Of a stretch of 58,148 bases of DNA, positions 47,790 through 57,881 are shown one piece after another. Under the pieces are notes generated by a model. It made no database searches and had not been told where the DNA came from. It saw only the letters and a program-made list of their open reading frames with translations. The position numbers were made by a program, and so were the translations under genes. Numbering within the stretch: the first letter of the stretch is position 1; each line of letters starts with the position of its first letter. Origin of the DNA: an uncultured Lachnospiraceae bacterium (GTDB lineage: Bacteria > Bacillota > Clostridia > Lachnospirales > Lachnospiraceae); contig CANRGP010000003.1 in assembly GCA_947630085.1 (NCBI GenBank), positions 1-58,148 on the forward strand. The letters are read 5' to 3'.

Positions 47790-50618
47790 CTACTGCTTCA
47801 GCATCCCCTCAAACTCTTCGGCCGTCATGAGGATCTTCCTGGGCTTGGTGCCCTCCTCCTCTCCTACCACTCCCGCCTCGGCCAGCTGGTCCATAATGCG
47901 GGCGGCACGGTTGAATCCGATCTTGAACATCCGCTGCAGCATCCCGATGGAAGCCTTCTCCTTCTCAATGATGAATCTGCCCGCCTGGGCAAAATATTCA
48001 TCCCGGTCGCTGCGGCTCTCCTCGGCCGCCTGAGGCACGGCGATCTGGCTCTCGATATTCAGATCATAAGCCGGGGCCTCATCCTGCTGCTTCTTTAAGA
48101 AATCCACTACCTTGGAGACCTCTGAGTCCGAAACAAAGGCTCCCTGGACGCGGAGCGGCTTGGGAATCCCCGACGGGAAAAACAGCATATCGCCCTTTCC
48201 GAGAAGCTTCTCCGCCCCATACATATCCAGGATCGTCCGGGAATCGACGCCCGAGGATACGGCAAACGCGATGCGGGACGGTACATTGGCCTTGATCAGG
48301 CCGGTAATAACGTTAACGGAGGGCCGCTGAGTGGCAATGACGAGGTGAAGCCCCGCAGCCCTGGCCAGCTGGGCCAGACGGCAGATGGAGCCTTCCACCT
48401 CGCCGGGAGCCACCATCATCAGATCCGCCAGCTCGTCAATGATGATCACGATCTGGGGAAGCCTGGCGGGCCTCTCCTCCTCAGGTATGTCACGAAGCCC
48501 GTCGATCCTGGCGTTATAGCCCTTCAGGTCCCTGACCCCGCACTCGGCGAATTTCTTATAGCGGTCGTCCATCTCGGCCACGGCCCAGTTGAGGGCTCCG
48601 GACGCCTTTTTCGGATCCGTGACTACCGGGATGAGAAGATGCGGGATCCCGTTGTAGGCGCTGAGCTCCACCACCTTCGGATCCACCATGATCAGCTTCA
48701 CGTCATCCGGCCTGGACTTATAGATAATGCTCATGATCAGCGTGTTGATGCAGACCGATTTTCCGGAGCCTGTGGAACCCGCGATCAGCAGGTGGGGCAT
48801 CTTGGCGATATCCGTCACGATCACCTGGCCCCCGATATCCTTCCCCACCGCAAAGGACAGGCGGGAAGCGCTGTTTTTAAACTCCTCCGCTTCCAGAAGC
48901 TCCCGAAGATAGACCGTATTGTTCTCCTTGTTGGGGACTTCGATCCCTACGGCCGATTTGCCGGGGATCGGAGCCTCGATCCGGATATCGGCGGCCGCAA
49001 GGCTCAGCTTGATATCGTCGGCAAGCCCTACAATCTTGCTCACCTTGACGCCCTGTTCCGGGTGCAGCTCGTACCGGGTAACGGTAGGACCGCAGCTCAC
49101 ATTGGTCACGGTAACGCCCACACCGAAGTCACGCAGCGTCTGCTGAAGCTTGATGGCCGTCTCCCGGTACTCCTTGTCGGATCCCGTGCCGCTTCCCGAT
49201 TTGCCGACGGTCAAAAGGCTGAGCGGCGGAAAAACATACGGCTTTTTCACCGGCGGCTTCTTCTCCGCCGGGGCGGGAACCTGACCGAATTTTTCTTCGG
49301 CGGCCTCCTTTCTGCTGCTCTCCAGCTTCTTTTGGAGCGCCTCCGTATCGCTTTCTATGATCTTTCCGGTGGCGGTCACCACCCTCTTCTCGCCTTCCTC
49401 CATACGGATCTCTCCGTCCCGGACATCCATCTCTCCCAGAGTGCGGTAATCTCTCGGTGCGTAGAGCTCTTCTCCGGAGGGAATCTCTTCCCCCTCCTCT
49501 TCCCCGGAAGGCTCCGGCAGATACGGGAAGGGCCCCGGCTCGCCGTCCGCGTATCCGCCGTATTCCGCATCCGTTTCCTCCATGTCCGCATCCGCAAAGC
49601 CGTCCGCGTCAAAGGGTACGGTGTCTTCTTCGGTATCTATGTATACAGGCGGCATGGATATCCTTCCGGTAAACACATCCGCACTGTTCCATCCTTTCCC
49701 GCTGTTTTTGTAGGAATCCGGGAGCAGGTCATCCATGAAGCCCTGGTTGCCCACCTCGGGATCAAACTCCTCCTGCCGCTTCCGGGCATTCTGCCCATCC
49801 CCGGAAATGTCTGTCTCTTCCCTGAAATCGTCGTCACCGCCGGACGGCAGGATCCGGATATTTTCCACGGAATCCTTTTCGGGAGCCCGCCCGGGGTTCT
49901 CTTCTATGGTAGTAGAGCTCAGATCCACGCCTCTGACCCGCTGCTCCTCCCGCAGTCTCCGCTTTTCTTCTTTTTTCTCCTCATGGATGACCCGTCTCCT
50001 GTCCACATCCGCTTTCGCGTGCTGATAGGCTTTCCCTCCGCCTTTCTTCACCGCGCCGACCAGGGATTTCTCCGTAATGCAGACCACACAGATCACAAGG
50101 CCGACCAGGAGTACAAGAAACGCCCCGACGGACCCCAGAACCGAACCGATCCCCATAACGAGAACTCCGCCCAGAAAGCCGCCTCCCATACCGGTGGCCG
50201 CGCATTTCTGATAAATGTCGCCCAGAGCCTGTCCCTTCAGATACCCGGATCCGAAAAAGAACTCCGCAAAGCCGCAGAGGAACCAGACGCCCGCCACCAC
50301 GGCGGCCATCTTGACCTTTGCCAGCGCGCTGCCCTTATTGGCAAGAATGAAGCACGTCCCCACGAACAGCAGGATCGGCGCCGCAAAGCCGATCATCCCG
50401 AATATGCCGAGCTGCACGGAACGCAGCACCTCGCCGAACGCCCCGCACAGATGAAAATTGCTTAAAAACAGAAGCACCGCCGCGGCAAACGCCACGATGA
50501 TAAATACTTCTTCCGAAAGAAAGCTGCTCTCCTCCTGGACCTTTCTTCCCTTCGACGCGGAGGATGAGGATTTCTTCCTGCCCCCCGTGTTCTTTTTGTT
50601 GTTTGTCTTTCCAGCCAA
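47790..50618 (-). CDS. ftsK: FtsK/SpoIIIE DNA translocase
   Basis: This 942-aa translocase pumps DNA through the division or sporulation septum. The N-terminus is basic, followed by four membrane segments (about 35-195), a long acidic linker (about 200-440) and the motor domain (about 470-800). The Walker A is [15 protein letters not shown] (about 622), with [17 protein letters not shown] near 658. The C-terminal gamma winged helix (about 880-942) reads polarity sequences. The start is TTG 50618 behind AAGGAGG. In sporulating Clostridia this gene is usually the spoIIIE orthologue. Confidence 0.95.
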   Translation of the reverse strand: MAGKTNNKKNTGGRKKSSSSASKGRKVQEESSFLSEEVFIIVAFAAAVLLFLSNFHLCGAFGEVLRSVQLGIFGMIGFAAPILLFVGTCFILANKGSALAKVKMAAVVAGVWFLCGFAEFFFGSGYLKGQALGDIYQKCAATGMGGGFLGGVLVMGIGSVLGSVGAFLVLLVGLVICVVCITEKSLVGAVKKGGGKAYQHAKADVDRRRVIHEEKKEEKRRLREEQRVRGVDLSSTTIEENPGRAPEKDSVENIRILPSGGDDDFREETDISGDGQNARKRQEEFDPEVGNQGFMDDLLPDSYKNSGKGWNSADVFTGRISMPPVYIDTEEDTVPFDADGFADADMEETDAEYGGYADGEPGPFPYLPEPSGEEEGEEIPSGEELYAPRDYRTLGEMDVRDGEIRMEEGEKRVVTATGKIIESDTEALQKKLESSRKEAAEEKFGQVPAPAEKKPPVKKPYVFPPLSLLTVGKSGSGTGSDKEYRETAIKLQQTLRDFGVGVTVTNVSCGPTVTRYELHPEQGVKVSKIVGLADDIKLSLAAADIRIEAPIPGKSAVGIEVPNKENNTVYLRELLEAEEFKNSASRLSFAVGKDIGGQVIVTDIAKMPHLLIAGSTGSGKSVCINTLIMSIIYKSRPDDVKLIMVDPKVVELSAYNGIPHLLIPVVTDPKKASGALNWAVAEMDDRYKKFAECGVRDLKGYNARIDGLRDIPEEERPARLPQIVIIIDELADLMMVAPGEVEGSICRLAQLARAAGLHLVIATQRPSVNVITGLIKANVPSRIAFAVSSGVDSRTILDMYGAEKLLGKGDMLFFPSGIPKPLRVQGAFVSDSEVSKVVDFLKKQQDEAPAYDLNIESQIAVPQAAEESRSDRDEYFAQAGRFIIEKEKASIGMLQRMFKIGFNRAARIMDQLAEAGVVGEEEGTKPRKILMTAEEFEGMLKQ

Positions 50619-50734
50619 TGTATGCCAGCCTCCTTACCGTATCGCCCGTCCAAAGATAGTATACAAAAAAAGGAAGAAAAATGCAAGCCTGCTTCTCTTC
50701 CTCCCTTTTTCTCTTTTGCCGCTCTGTCCGCGGC

Positions 50735-51493
50735 CTATCTTCTCTCTCCCTGCCCGCCGATCATACTCCGAAGCTTGCGCAGGGCCTCCCGGATCCCGCC
50801 TACCTCGTCAATCAGGCCCTGCTCTACGGCCTCTTTTCCCACCAGGACCGTTCCCAGATCCCTTGTCAGCATCTTCGTGTTCAGCATCAGGCTTTTGACC
50901 TGTTCATAGCCGATATTCGCGTGTCCGGAGATGAAGCTGAGGATACGGTCCTGGATCATCTCAAAATATTCATACGTCTGGGATGCCCCTATGACCATTC
51001 CCGTCATGCGGACCGGATGGATCATCATGGTCCCTGTCGGTACAATAAACGAATAATCGGCGGAAACCGCCAGGGGTACGCCGATGGAATGGCTTCCTCC
51101 CAGCACGAGCGAGACGGTGGGCACGCTCAGCGAAGCGATCATCTCCGCAATGGCAAGGCCCGCGTCCACATCTCCTCCCGAAGTGTTCAGAAGGACCAGA
51201 AGCCCCTGCACCTCCTCGTTGTCCTCGATGGCGGCCAGGCTCGGCAGCACATGGTCGTACTTGGTGGTCTTACTGCTTCCCGGCGCATTTTCATGGCCTT
51301 CCACCTCTCCGATGATCGAGAGAAGATGGATCTTCTGCTTTTCCCTTCCCGCGTCCAGGGTCATCTGTCCGTATTCGTTCAGCTTCTCGTCCTGCTTCTC
51401 CTCGATCTCCTTTTCCGTTTTTTCTTCCTGTGTTTTTTCTTCCTCTTTCCCCTTCTCTTTCTCGTCTTCTTTTTCTTCTTTGTTCTCGCCCAT
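50735..51493 (-). CDS. tepA: TepA-type ClpP-like serine protease
   Basis: This 252-aa ClpP-fold protein has a highly charged Lys/Glu N-terminal extension (about 1-40) and then the ClpP core. The catalytic Ser is in LGGSHSIGVPLA (about 132), His in MMIHPVRMTG (about 157), and an Asp follows in TRDLGTVLVGKEA. TepA-type proteases remove signal peptides or spore proteins in Bacillus. It sits directly upstream of ftsK, as commonly in this lineage. Confidence 0.85.
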   Translation of the reverse strand: MGENKEEKEDEKEKGKEEEKTQEEKTEKEIEEKQDEKLNEYGQMTLDAGREKQKIHLLSIIGEVEGHENAPGSSKTTKYDHVLPSLAAIEDNEEVQGLLVLLNTSGGDVDAGLAIAEMIASLSVPTVSLVLGGSHSIGVPLAVSADYSFIVPTGTMMIHPVRMTGMVIGASQTYEYFEMIQDRILSFISGHANIGYEQVKSLMLNTKMLTRDLGTVLVGKEAVEQGLIDEVGGIREALRKLRSMIGGQGERR

Positions 51494-51583
51494 TGGACTC
51501 TCCTTTGCCGTTTTTGATACTTCTATTTTGCATGGAGTCCGCCGGATTTATTCAAAAACGGCACCTTTGCGTACCGCCTCTCT

Positions 51584-52153
51584 TCAGCCGGCCTTCCGCG
51601 AACCGTAATCTCCGCGTTTCAAAAGGCGCCTCATGTAGGCAAATGTTCTCTTCTCCCCCTTTTGGCTGAGCATCACAAGGATCTTCTCCAGCTGCCGGCT
51701 GGTATCCGGGTGCATCACCGGTTTCACGTAAGGTCTTTCCCAGCGGTAATATTCAAGCGGGCTGGCGTCTGTATACTGCTTCCCCCGGTATACCCGGCAG
51801 GCGGCTATGCGGTCCATGACCATCTCCACCAGATAGTTTACCGGCATCTTCTGGCCGATCAGCCCTTTCGGCTGTCCCAGGGAAAAATCCAGCCAGTATT
51901 CAAAATGATGCTTGTTTCTGCCCTTATGGTGGAGCCAGGCCAGGGAATATCCCTTCTCCTCCCTCTCCGCCGCGTTGGGGCTCCTGTCTCCCTGGTAATA
52001 GCGCACGCCTGTAAAAAATTCCTCGGGAGAATACTTGGACAGATCGTGAAGGAGTCCCTGGCGGTACAGCCCAACCCGGAAGCAATTCCTCATCACCAGC
52101 AGTTTATGTCGGGTTATTGTCAAAAAATGATGCAGAACTTTAGAGCAGAGCAC
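51584..52153 (-). CDS. DUF5662-family protein
   Basis: This 189-aa protein has an HD-like N-terminus (ITRHKLLVMRNCFRVGLYRQ about 13, LLHDLSKYSPEEF about 34) and a conserved LAWLHHKGRNKHHFEYW (about 72). These His and Asp residues could bind metal. The family is known in Firmicutes without proven function. The GTG start follows GGAAGG. It faces the cold-shock gene divergently across 169 bp. Confidence 0.8.
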   Translation of the reverse strand: MLCSKVLHHFLTITRHKLLVMRNCFRVGLYRQGLLHDLSKYSPEEFFTGVRYYQGDRSPNAAEREEKGYSLAWLHHKGRNKHHFEYWLDFSLGQPKGLIGQKMPVNYLVEMVMDRIAACRVYRGKQYTDASPLEYYRWERPYVKPVMHPDTSRQLEKILVMLSQKGEKRTFAYMRRLLKRGDYGSRKAG

Positions 52154-52236
52154 GATCCTTCCTCCCCGTAATTCATCCTTATTTTAAAAACTTTGTACTT
52201 TTTTCGATACTTCTTTTATAAATATATCGAAAATAT

Positions 52237-52265
52237 TTGACTATTTTCTACAATTATGCTATTCT
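52237..52265 (+). promoter_or_regulatory. Cold-shock gene promoter
   Basis: TTGACT (52237) and TATTCT (52260) are exactly 17 nt apart, followed by a leader of about 50 nt with a repeated TTGCGA (near 52274 and 52284) and TGGAGG before the ATG. Leader folding may give temperature control as in other csp genes. Confidence 0.7.
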
Positions 52266-52322
52266 TAATTTAGTTGCGATAATTGCGACAGAGACTCAAC
52301 TTTTCATTTTGGAGGTATCATC

Positions 52323-52523
52323 ATGAGCAAAGGTACAGTAAAGTGGTTTAACAACCAGAAGGGTTACGGCTTCATCTGTGACGAAAGCGGAAAGGATGTC
52401 TTCGTACATTACTCCGGTCTGAACATGGAAGGCTATAAGACCCTGGAAGAAGGCGCGGCAGTTGAATTTGACGTTGTAGAGGGCGCCAAGGGACCACAGG
52501 CTACCAATGTAACAAAACTTTAA
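52323..52523 (+). CDS. cspA: Cold-shock protein
   Basis: This 66-aa single OB fold has RNP1 KGYGFICDE (about 14-22) and RNP2 DVFVHYSGL (about 25-33). It binds single-stranded RNA or DNA and keeps mRNA open at low temperature. Length is standard. It stands alone between two leftward genes with its own promoter and terminator. The paralogue type cannot be resolved from the sequence. Confidence 0.94.
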   Translation: MSKGTVKWFNNQKGYGFICDESGKDVFVHYSGLNMEGYKTLEEGAAVEFDVVEGAKGPQATNVTKL

Positions 52524-52587
52524 TCAATCAGCAGTGTACCTTTATTTATGTAGCACCGATATAGACACACCAGCATGATTACGACCT

Positions 52588-52613
52588 GAGCCACCCTGAC
52601 GGATGGCTCTTTT
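52588..52613. terminator. Terminator between csp and Hsp33 genes
   Basis: GAGCCACC and GGATGGCTC pair around TGAC, followed by TTTT on the plus strand. It ends the cold-shock transcript; on the minus strand the T tract is missing. Confidence 0.75.
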
Positions 52614-52618
52614 CGTAT

Positions 52619-53500
52619 CTATCTCTCCGCTCTCCGCAGAAGCTCCTTAAGCTCCGGCACCGTAAACGTGTATTTCTTCCCGCAGAAATGGCACCCTGCC
52701 TCAACGGGCTTTCCGTCGTCGATCATCTCCTGCAGGTCCTTCCTTCCGATGCTGACGAGCGCTTTCTCCACCCGCGCCTTGTCGCAGCCGCAGAAAAACC
52801 GGGTTTCAAGCCGGTCCGTGACCGAAAGCTCCAGATCTCCCAGAAGGAGCTCCAGGATGTCCTCGGGGGTCCGCCCCTCGTCCAGAAGCGCGGTCACCGA
52901 GGTGATCTGCCGAAGCTTCTCCTCCAGCCTTTCCGCGATATCATCCGATGCGCCCGGCATCAGCTGAATGATAAAGCCCCCGGCCCGGCGCACCGTATTG
53001 TCCCTGTTCATAAGCACCCCGAGCGCTACGGACGACGGCGTCTGCTCGGATGTAGCATAATAGTAGGTCAGATCCTCGGCGATCTCCCCGCTGACCAGAG
53101 CGGTCTGCCCCACATAGGGCTCCTTCAGGCCGATGTCCATTATCACGCTGAGCACGCCCGTTCCCAGGGCGCCTCCCACGTCCAGCTTTCCCCTGGCATT
53201 CGGGGGAAGCATCACCTGGGGGTTCGCCGCATACCCTTTTACATTGCCCTTCGCGTCTGCCGTTACGGTGAGGCTTCCGATGGGGCCGTCTCCCTGGATC
53301 CTGACGGTCAGCAGATCATTTTCCCCCTTCATCATGCTTCCCATCATACCCGCCGCCGTCAGAAGGCGTCCCAGCGCCGCTGTCGCTACGGGGCTCATAT
53401 TGTGGCCTGCCCTGGCCTGTTCCACCAGATCCCTTGTAGTAGACGCAAACGCCCTCACCTGCCCGTTTGCCGCAGTAGCCCGGACCATATAATCCGACAT
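52619..53500 (-). CDS. hslO: Redox-regulated chaperone Hsp33
   Basis: This 293-aa chaperone is activated by oxidation. The N-terminal domain includes MSPVATAALGRLLTAAGMMG (about 35). The C-terminal zinc switch has FFCGCDKARVEK (about 233) and AGCHFCGKKYTF (about 265), giving the CxC and CxxC pairs. Length is normal. It starts 3 nt before the stop of the methyltransferase gene ends, so the two are co-transcribed. Confidence 0.96.
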   Translation of the reverse strand: MSDYMVRATAANGQVRAFASTTRDLVEQARAGHNMSPVATAALGRLLTAAGMMGSMMKGENDLLTVRIQGDGPIGSLTVTADAKGNVKGYAANPQVMLPPNARGKLDVGGALGTGVLSVIMDIGLKEPYVGQTALVSGEIAEDLTYYYATSEQTPSSVALGVLMNRDNTVRRAGGFIIQLMPGASDDIAERLEEKLRQITSVTALLDEGRTPEDILELLLGDLELSVTDRLETRFFCGCDKARVEKALVSIGRKDLQEMIDDGKPVEAGCHFCGKKYTFTVPELKELLRRAER

Positions 53501-53502
53501 GA

Positions 53503-54267
53503 TCAGTCCCTCCCTGTCTTTCCCTGTTCCCGCAGGACTACATACACTCTTCCGCTGTCCTCCCGCGGCTCTTTCCTCGTGAACGCTTCGTAAGCCGCGG
53601 CAAATTCCATCCCGGCCTCCTCCGCCGCCTTCCGGATCTCCTCTATCCCGTACGCGCGCTGATAGTGCGTCTCATCGTACCGCCTGTACAGGCCGCCGTC
53701 CTGCCGCACAAAAAGCGTCAGGCTGTACTCATTGATCCGGCTTTCCTCATCAAAATAATTCTCCCAGATGAATCCGGCGTCCTCCCTGCTCTCGGCGATC
53801 GTCGTATCCCCGATCTCCTCCCGGTACTTATATGCCGTATTCAGATCAAAGATAAAGACTCCCCCGGGATCCAGATACATATTGACCAGCCGGAACACCG
53901 CGACCAGATCCTCATATTCCGTTATATAGTTCATGCTGTCGCAGAGGCTCACCGCCGCCGCGACCGTGCCGTAAAGCTCAAATTCCCGCATATCCTGAAG
54001 AAGGTAAAGGATGTCAAGCCCGGATCGGTCCCGCTTCTCCATAGCCTCCTGAAGCATCTCCTCCGATCTGTCCACACCGATCATATCGAACCCCCGGCGG
54101 GCCAGGATCTCCGTCAGGCTTCCGGTCCCGCAGCCCAGGTCCAGCACGATCCCGTCCCTCACTCCGTATTCTCCCAGAAGTCCGCAAAGATATTCCGCCC
54201 ACTCGTCGTAGGGAACATTATCCATAAATGCGTCGTAAACCGCCGCCAGCCCGCTGTATGCTTCCAT
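53503..54267 (-). CDS. Class I SAM-dependent methyltransferase
   Basis: This 254-aa protein begins MEAYSGLAAVYDAFMDNVPY, a start shared by a group of Firmicute methyltransferases. The SAM loop is VLDLGCGTGSLTEIL (about 41) with Asp in MIGVDRSEEML (about 64). The core ends in VFIFDLNTAYKY (about 130), then a beta-rich C-terminal part (ESRINEYSLTLFV). The substrate is unknown. ATG 54267 is the family start; the longer frame overlaps the SEC-C gene. Confidence 0.85.
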   Translation of the reverse strand: MEAYSGLAAVYDAFMDNVPYDEWAEYLCGLLGEYGVRDGIVLDLGCGTGSLTEILARRGFDMIGVDRSEEMLQEAMEKRDRSGLDILYLLQDMREFELYGTVAAAVSLCDSMNYITEYEDLVAVFRLVNMYLDPGGVFIFDLNTAYKYREEIGDTTIAESREDAGFIWENYFDEESRINEYSLTLFVRQDGGLYRRYDETHYQRAYGIEEIRKAAEEAGMEFAAAYEAFTRKEPREDSGRVYVVLREQGKTGRD

Positions 54268-54347
54268 CCGATTTCCTCCGTCGCGCTCCGAAGCCCGCTG
54301 CAAATCAAAAGGCAGAGTCCGTCCGACGGATATCTCTGCCCCGTGAA

Positions 54348-54857
54348 TCACTGGTTTCTTCCGCAGCACTTTTTATATTTCTTCCCGCTTCCGCACGGAC
54401 ACGGGTCGTTGGGGAAGATCTTCTGCGCCTTGCGCACGGTTCCGGATGCTTTCTGCTGCTTATACAGTTCCCTGCGCCTCTCCTCCGTCAGGATCCGGTC
54501 CCACTGGGGCAGTCCGTAAAGCCAGTCCGCCTTGGCCGCAACCATATTGTAATAAAGCTTTTCGGGATCGATCAGGATCCGCACCTTTGTATCCTCCTCA
54601 AGGTTCTCGAGGGGGTTCTCATATCCCTTCAGGCTCTCGTTGATGCCGTCCAGAAAGCCGGTCATGATCAGCACTTCCGTATGGTATCTCTCGGCAAGCT
54701 CCTTTACGGTGCCCTCCACCTCCGTATCCGGCTGGGAAAGGATCTGTTCGTAAATGCCCTTCTCGATCTCAAAATACCCGGACCACAGCTGCTCTCTGCG
54801 CTTTGCGTCCAGCTCGTCTCCATATGCCATATTCCGCCATGTCTCAAGTAATGCCAT
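54348..54857 (-). CDS. SEC-C zinc-motif protein
   Basis: This 169-aa helical protein begins [19 protein letters not shown] and ends in a SEC-C zinc motif ([16 protein letters not shown], about 150-165), the same motif as the SecA tail, which binds SecB or ribosomes. The body is of the type 'xETWRxxAY' seen in small Clostridia proteins. ATG 54857 is chosen by the family start. A role at the ribosome or export site is inferred from the motif only. Confidence 0.8.
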   Translation of the reverse strand: MALLETWRNMAYGDELDAKRREQLWSGYFEIEKGIYEQILSQPDTEVEGTVKELAERYHTEVLIMTGFLDGINESLKGYENPLENLEEDTKVRILIDPEKLYYNMVAAKADWLYGLPQWDRILTEERRRELYKQQKASGTVRKAQKIFPNDPCPCGSGKKYKKCCGRNQ

Positions 54858-54901
54858 GTCGCTGTCCTTCCTTTTCTCTTTCTTCCGGTATAATGGGCCG
54901 T

Positions 54902-55120
54902 TCATCCTGCGGCCATACTTAGTATATAACAAGTGCGGCCGTTTTGCAACGGGATTTTCCCGTCCGTGTGTGCCGTAAAGAAAATCGCTACTGCGAAGGC
55001 AATAAAACCGATCCGGACTGTCTGCCAGTCTTCTTTTTTCCACAGATCACCCCACTGGAACTTATCGGTTGTAACCAATTCTTCAGCAGATGCTGAGACA
55101 TTCACATTCTTCTCCATCAT
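54902..55120 (-). pseudogene. YeiH-like exporter, N-terminal remnant
   Basis: The frame begins MMEKNVNVSASAEELVTTDK behind GGGAGG and continues [20 protein letters not shown], the N-terminus of putative sulfate-exporter (YeiH/UPF0324) proteins. After the start of the first membrane segment it breaks off into unrelated sequence and stops at 54902. About 72 of an expected 350 to 450 residues remain. A promoter-like pair still lies upstream (55432-55460). It is a deletion remnant. Confidence 0.6.
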
Positions 55121-55610
55121 TTTCTTCCTCCCTTTTGTCTGCTCTATATAGCAGCTCTGTTTTATAATAGATGAAACTTGAATACAAAAAACAGGGACAC
55201 TGATCAGCTTCCGGGCAAATGTCATACATCGGTGCAGCACAAAAAAGGCAGATGCACCTGACCATTTTGACATACCCGGGGTGACAACATTCTGCAACAA
55301 CACACACCATCAACATAAAAATACTTCGTTTGATACATCTCATTCGTCTCATTTCATTCCATGCGTATTACATTTCACCTATTTCCCTACTATGTAAATG
55401 TGTGAATAAGTAAAACTTCAATTTTCTCGAGGTTATGCCCACATATCCTTTTGGTGTCAACCTGGAAATCATATTTCAACCACCACCAACTGTCCATCTT
55501 TCAAACTGGTATGATAAAAAATATCAATATTGCCTCTTTCTACCACGCCATTTTTCTGTATAATAAAGAGCACGCCGGCAACAAAATATTTTTGATAGGA
55601 GTAGTAGGAT
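55121..55610. other. 490-bp intergenic region upstream of pdxS
   Basis: No gene was recognised. On the minus strand TTGACA (55460-55455) and CATAAC (55437-55432), 17 nt apart, look like the old promoter of the YeiH-like remnant. On the plus strand TATAAT at 55559 is a -10 for pdxS, with only a weak -35. Several Cys-rich short frames read leftward at 55083-55352 but have no ribosome-binding site. A regulator site for pdxST is possible; no MocR-type direct repeats were seen. Confidence 0.5.
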
Positions 55611-56495
55611 ATGAATAATCAGCAGGAAAACAGATATGAATTGAACAAGCAGTTGGCTCAGATGTTAAAAGGCGGTGTCATTATGGATGTGACCACACCG
55701 GAACAGGCTAAAATCGCAGAAACTGCCGGGGCATGTGCCGTCATGGCGCTGGAACGTATCCCGGCGGACATCCGTGCCGCAGGCGGAGTATCCCGCATGA
55801 GTGATCCAAAAATGATTAAGGGAATCCAGGAGGCAGTCTCAATCCCCGTCATGGCCAAATGCCGCATTGGCCATTTTGTGGAGGCCCAGATACTGGAAGC
55901 CATTGAAATCGACTATATAGATGAAAGCGAAGTGCTTTCCCCAGCCGATGACAAATACCATATCGACAAAACACGCTTCCAGGTACCCTTTGTTTGCGGA
56001 GCCAGGGATCTGGGGGAAGCATTAAGGAGAATTGCCGAAGGTGCGTCCATGATCCGCACCAAGGGAGAACCGGGAACCGGGGATGTGGTACAGGCTGTCC
56101 GCCACATGAGAACTATGAACGCTGAAATCCGCAGAATACAAAATCTCAGAGATGACGAGCTGTTCGAGGCAGCCAAGCAGCTGGAAGTTCCCATTGATCT
56201 GCTCCGCTATGTTCATGAAAACGGAAAACTTCCTGTTGTCAACTTTGCAGCCGGCGGCGTGGCTACCCCGGCCGATGCGGCACTGATGATGCAGTTAGGG
56301 GCGGAAGGCGTCTTTGTGGGCTCAGGAATTTTCAAATCCGGTAATCCTGAAAAGCGTGCCGCTGCAATCGTTCAGGCAGTTACTAATTACACGGATGCAA
56401 AATTGATTGCTGAATTGTCCGAGGATCTGGGCGAAGCCATGGTGGGCATTAACGAGCAGGAAATCGCACTGATCATGGAAGAGAGAGGGAAATAG
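55611..56495 (+). CDS. pdxS: Pyridoxal 5'-phosphate synthase, PdxS subunit
   Basis: This 294-aa TIM barrel makes PLP from ribose 5-phosphate, glyceraldehyde 3-phosphate and ammonia. Seen are [18 protein letters not shown] (about 21), [20 protein letters not shown] (about 48), catalytic Lys in [10 protein letters not shown] (about 82) and the second Lys region in [13 protein letters not shown] (about 148), with [20 protein letters not shown] (about 207). AGGAG precedes the ATG. It is full length and intact. Confidence 0.97.
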   Translation: MNNQQENRYELNKQLAQMLKGGVIMDVTTPEQAKIAETAGACAVMALERIPADIRAAGGVSRMSDPKMIKGIQEAVSIPVMAKCRIGHFVEAQILEAIEIDYIDESEVLSPADDKYHIDKTRFQVPFVCGARDLGEALRRIAEGASMIRTKGEPGTGDVVQAVRHMRTMNAEIRRIQNLRDDELFEAAKQLEVPIDLLRYVHENGKLPVVNFAAGGVATPADAALMMQLGAEGVFVGSGIFKSGNPEKRAAAIVQAVTNYTDAKLIAELSEDLGEAMVGINEQEIALIMEERGK

Positions 56496-56496
56496 A

Positions 56497-57087
56497 ATGA
56501 CAATAGCTGTTCTTGCACTGCAGGGTGCCTTTCTGGAACATGAACGGGCACTGAAAAAGCTGGGCGTGGATTTTTTTGAAATCCGGCAGGCCGCCGACCT
56601 TACAACTCCTTTCGACGGACTGATTCTTCCCGGTGGGGAAAGCACCGTTATGGGAAAGCTGCTGCATGAGCTTAATCTTTATGTTCCCTTGAAGAAAAAG
56701 CTTCAATCCGGCCTGCCCGTATTTGGAACCTGTGCCGGGCTGATTCTTCTGGCAGGAGAAGTAATTGGCGGCAGTATGCATTTTGGTACCATGGATATTT
56801 CTGTCAGGCGAAATGCTTATGGGAGACAATTGAGCAGCTTTTATACGGAGGCTCCCTTTGAAGGAATCGGCACAGTTCCCATGACCTTTATCCGGGCTCC
56901 CTATATTGCATCTGTCTCAGGAGATACTCGCATTTTGGCACGGGCAGGCGGGCATATCGTGGCCGCTATGCAGAAGAACCAGATCGTGACCGCCTTTCAT
57001 CCTGAATTAAATGATGACTTAAGGATTCATCAGTATTTTCTGGACAGCATCAGGGCACGCACCACCGTATCGAACTCCACTTTATAA
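56497..57087 (+). CDS. pdxT: Pyridoxal 5'-phosphate synthase, PdxT glutaminase
   Basis: This 196-aa class I glutamine amidotransferase passes ammonia to PdxS. Seen are VLALQGAFLEHERAL at 4, LPGGESTVMGKL (about 48), nucleophile in FGTCAGLILLA (about 77) and the His-Glu pair in VTAFHPELNDD (about 168). It starts 1 nt after the pdxS stop and is probably translated with it. Confidence 0.96.
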   Translation: MTIAVLALQGAFLEHERALKKLGVDFFEIRQAADLTTPFDGLILPGGESTVMGKLLHELNLYVPLKKKLQSGLPVFGTCAGLILLAGEVIGGSMHFGTMDISVRRNAYGRQLSSFYTEAPFEGIGTVPMTFIRAPYIASVSGDTRILARAGGHIVAAMQKNQIVTAFHPELNDDLRIHQYFLDSIRARTTVSNSTL

Positions 57088-57099
57088 GCTGCATTCACA

Positions 57100-57432
57100 T
57101 TGCATTGTAAATTTTATACCGTACGCCGATACTCATTCGATACGCCTGTTCCACTTGACAAAACTGCTGCAAGACAGGAAATTTCCAAAAAATATCTGGA
57201 AATCATTGTGAAAATTCTTGTGAAAGGCAAGCTTGTGAAAGGCACAAGTGGAAAAGGCGGCGGATACCTTTTGATGCGCAGACCGGAAGAATATACGATA
57301 GGAGAAATTCTGGAACTAACCGAAGGAACGCCGGCAGCCGTTGCCTGTCTGAGCGCAGATGCTGAAGCAAGCTCAAGAGAATCCTTCTGTAAGACACTCC
57401 CAATGTGGGAAAAATTTGATCGAAAATGCTGA
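57100..57432 (+). pseudogene. Rrf2-family regulator remnant
   Basis: The readable part ARQEISKKYLEIIVKILVKG then GGGYLLMRRPEEYTIGEILEL and AVACLSAD matches the wing and C-terminal half of Rrf2/IscR-type regulators. The normal N-terminus (YALRxMxDLA) is missing, the frame before it is nonsense, and after PMWEKFDRKC it stops early. No ribosome-binding site fits. It is probably a decayed copy left from an acquisition next to pdxST. Confidence 0.6.
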
Positions 57433-57436
57433 ACGG

Positions 57437-57643
57437 CTAACCACGCTGATATCGCGCATGATACTCTGCGTTAATCTGTTCGATTTCTTTTTTCCCATCT
57501 ATATAATCCTGATACATATCAAAAGGATTCCCTCCACCAAGCCAGCAGGAAGAACAGTTTTCACATCCCCCTCCGCAATCAAGTGACCGTCTGATAATTT
57601 GCTCCCGCTCTTCTCTCGTTGTATCCTTAATCAGTAAACTCAT
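57437..57643 (-). CDS. Small Cys-rich protein
   Basis: This 68-aa protein begins MSLLIKDTTREEREQII. It has a Cys cluster in CGGGCENCSSCW (about 24-35) and a GGNPFDMYQDYIDGKKE region after it. Four closely spaced Cys can bind a metal or iron-sulphur centre. GGAGAT lies 4 nt before the ATG. I recognise it only as a short conserved Lachnospiraceae-type protein of unknown role. It converges on the Rrf2 remnant. Confidence 0.68.
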   Translation of the reverse strand: MSLLIKDTTREEREQIIRRSLDCGGGCENCSSCWLGGGNPFDMYQDYIDGKKEIEQINAEYHARYQRG

Positions 57644-57881
57644 AAATAATCTCCTTCGGCTTTCCTTTTTCTGTTACAGATGAACCTATTTTCCGCACTG
57701 TACCCGGGATCCATGACAAGGAACTTTACCTCAAAGTCAAATTTATTATGTAACTTCAATTTCTGAAATGACTATGCCTCTGTTGCAGCAGATAATCAAT
57801 TTTTTGAAACATCTGTTTTTTCACTGTATTCAATCTCCTCTGGCTTTATTGCTTTTCATTTCTTCCACCGAGATACCCATA

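Noticed and set aside
48345-50465. Very long rightward open frame (about 700 codons) opposite ftsK
   Set aside because: It is the mirror of a well-supported ftsK frame in GC-rich DNA, has no ribosome-binding site and no recognisable domain. Similar long mirrors lie opposite serS, the kinase, the GH13 gene, priA and murF.
55083-55352. Cys-rich leftward frame of 89 codons upstream of pdxS
   Set aside because: It has no ribosome-binding site, overlaps the YeiH-like remnant in another frame, and its Cys content follows from local base composition.
57644-57881. Possible gene between the Cys-rich protein and the TcdA-like gene
   Set aside because: No frame with a ribosome-binding site or family likeness was seen in these 238 bp.
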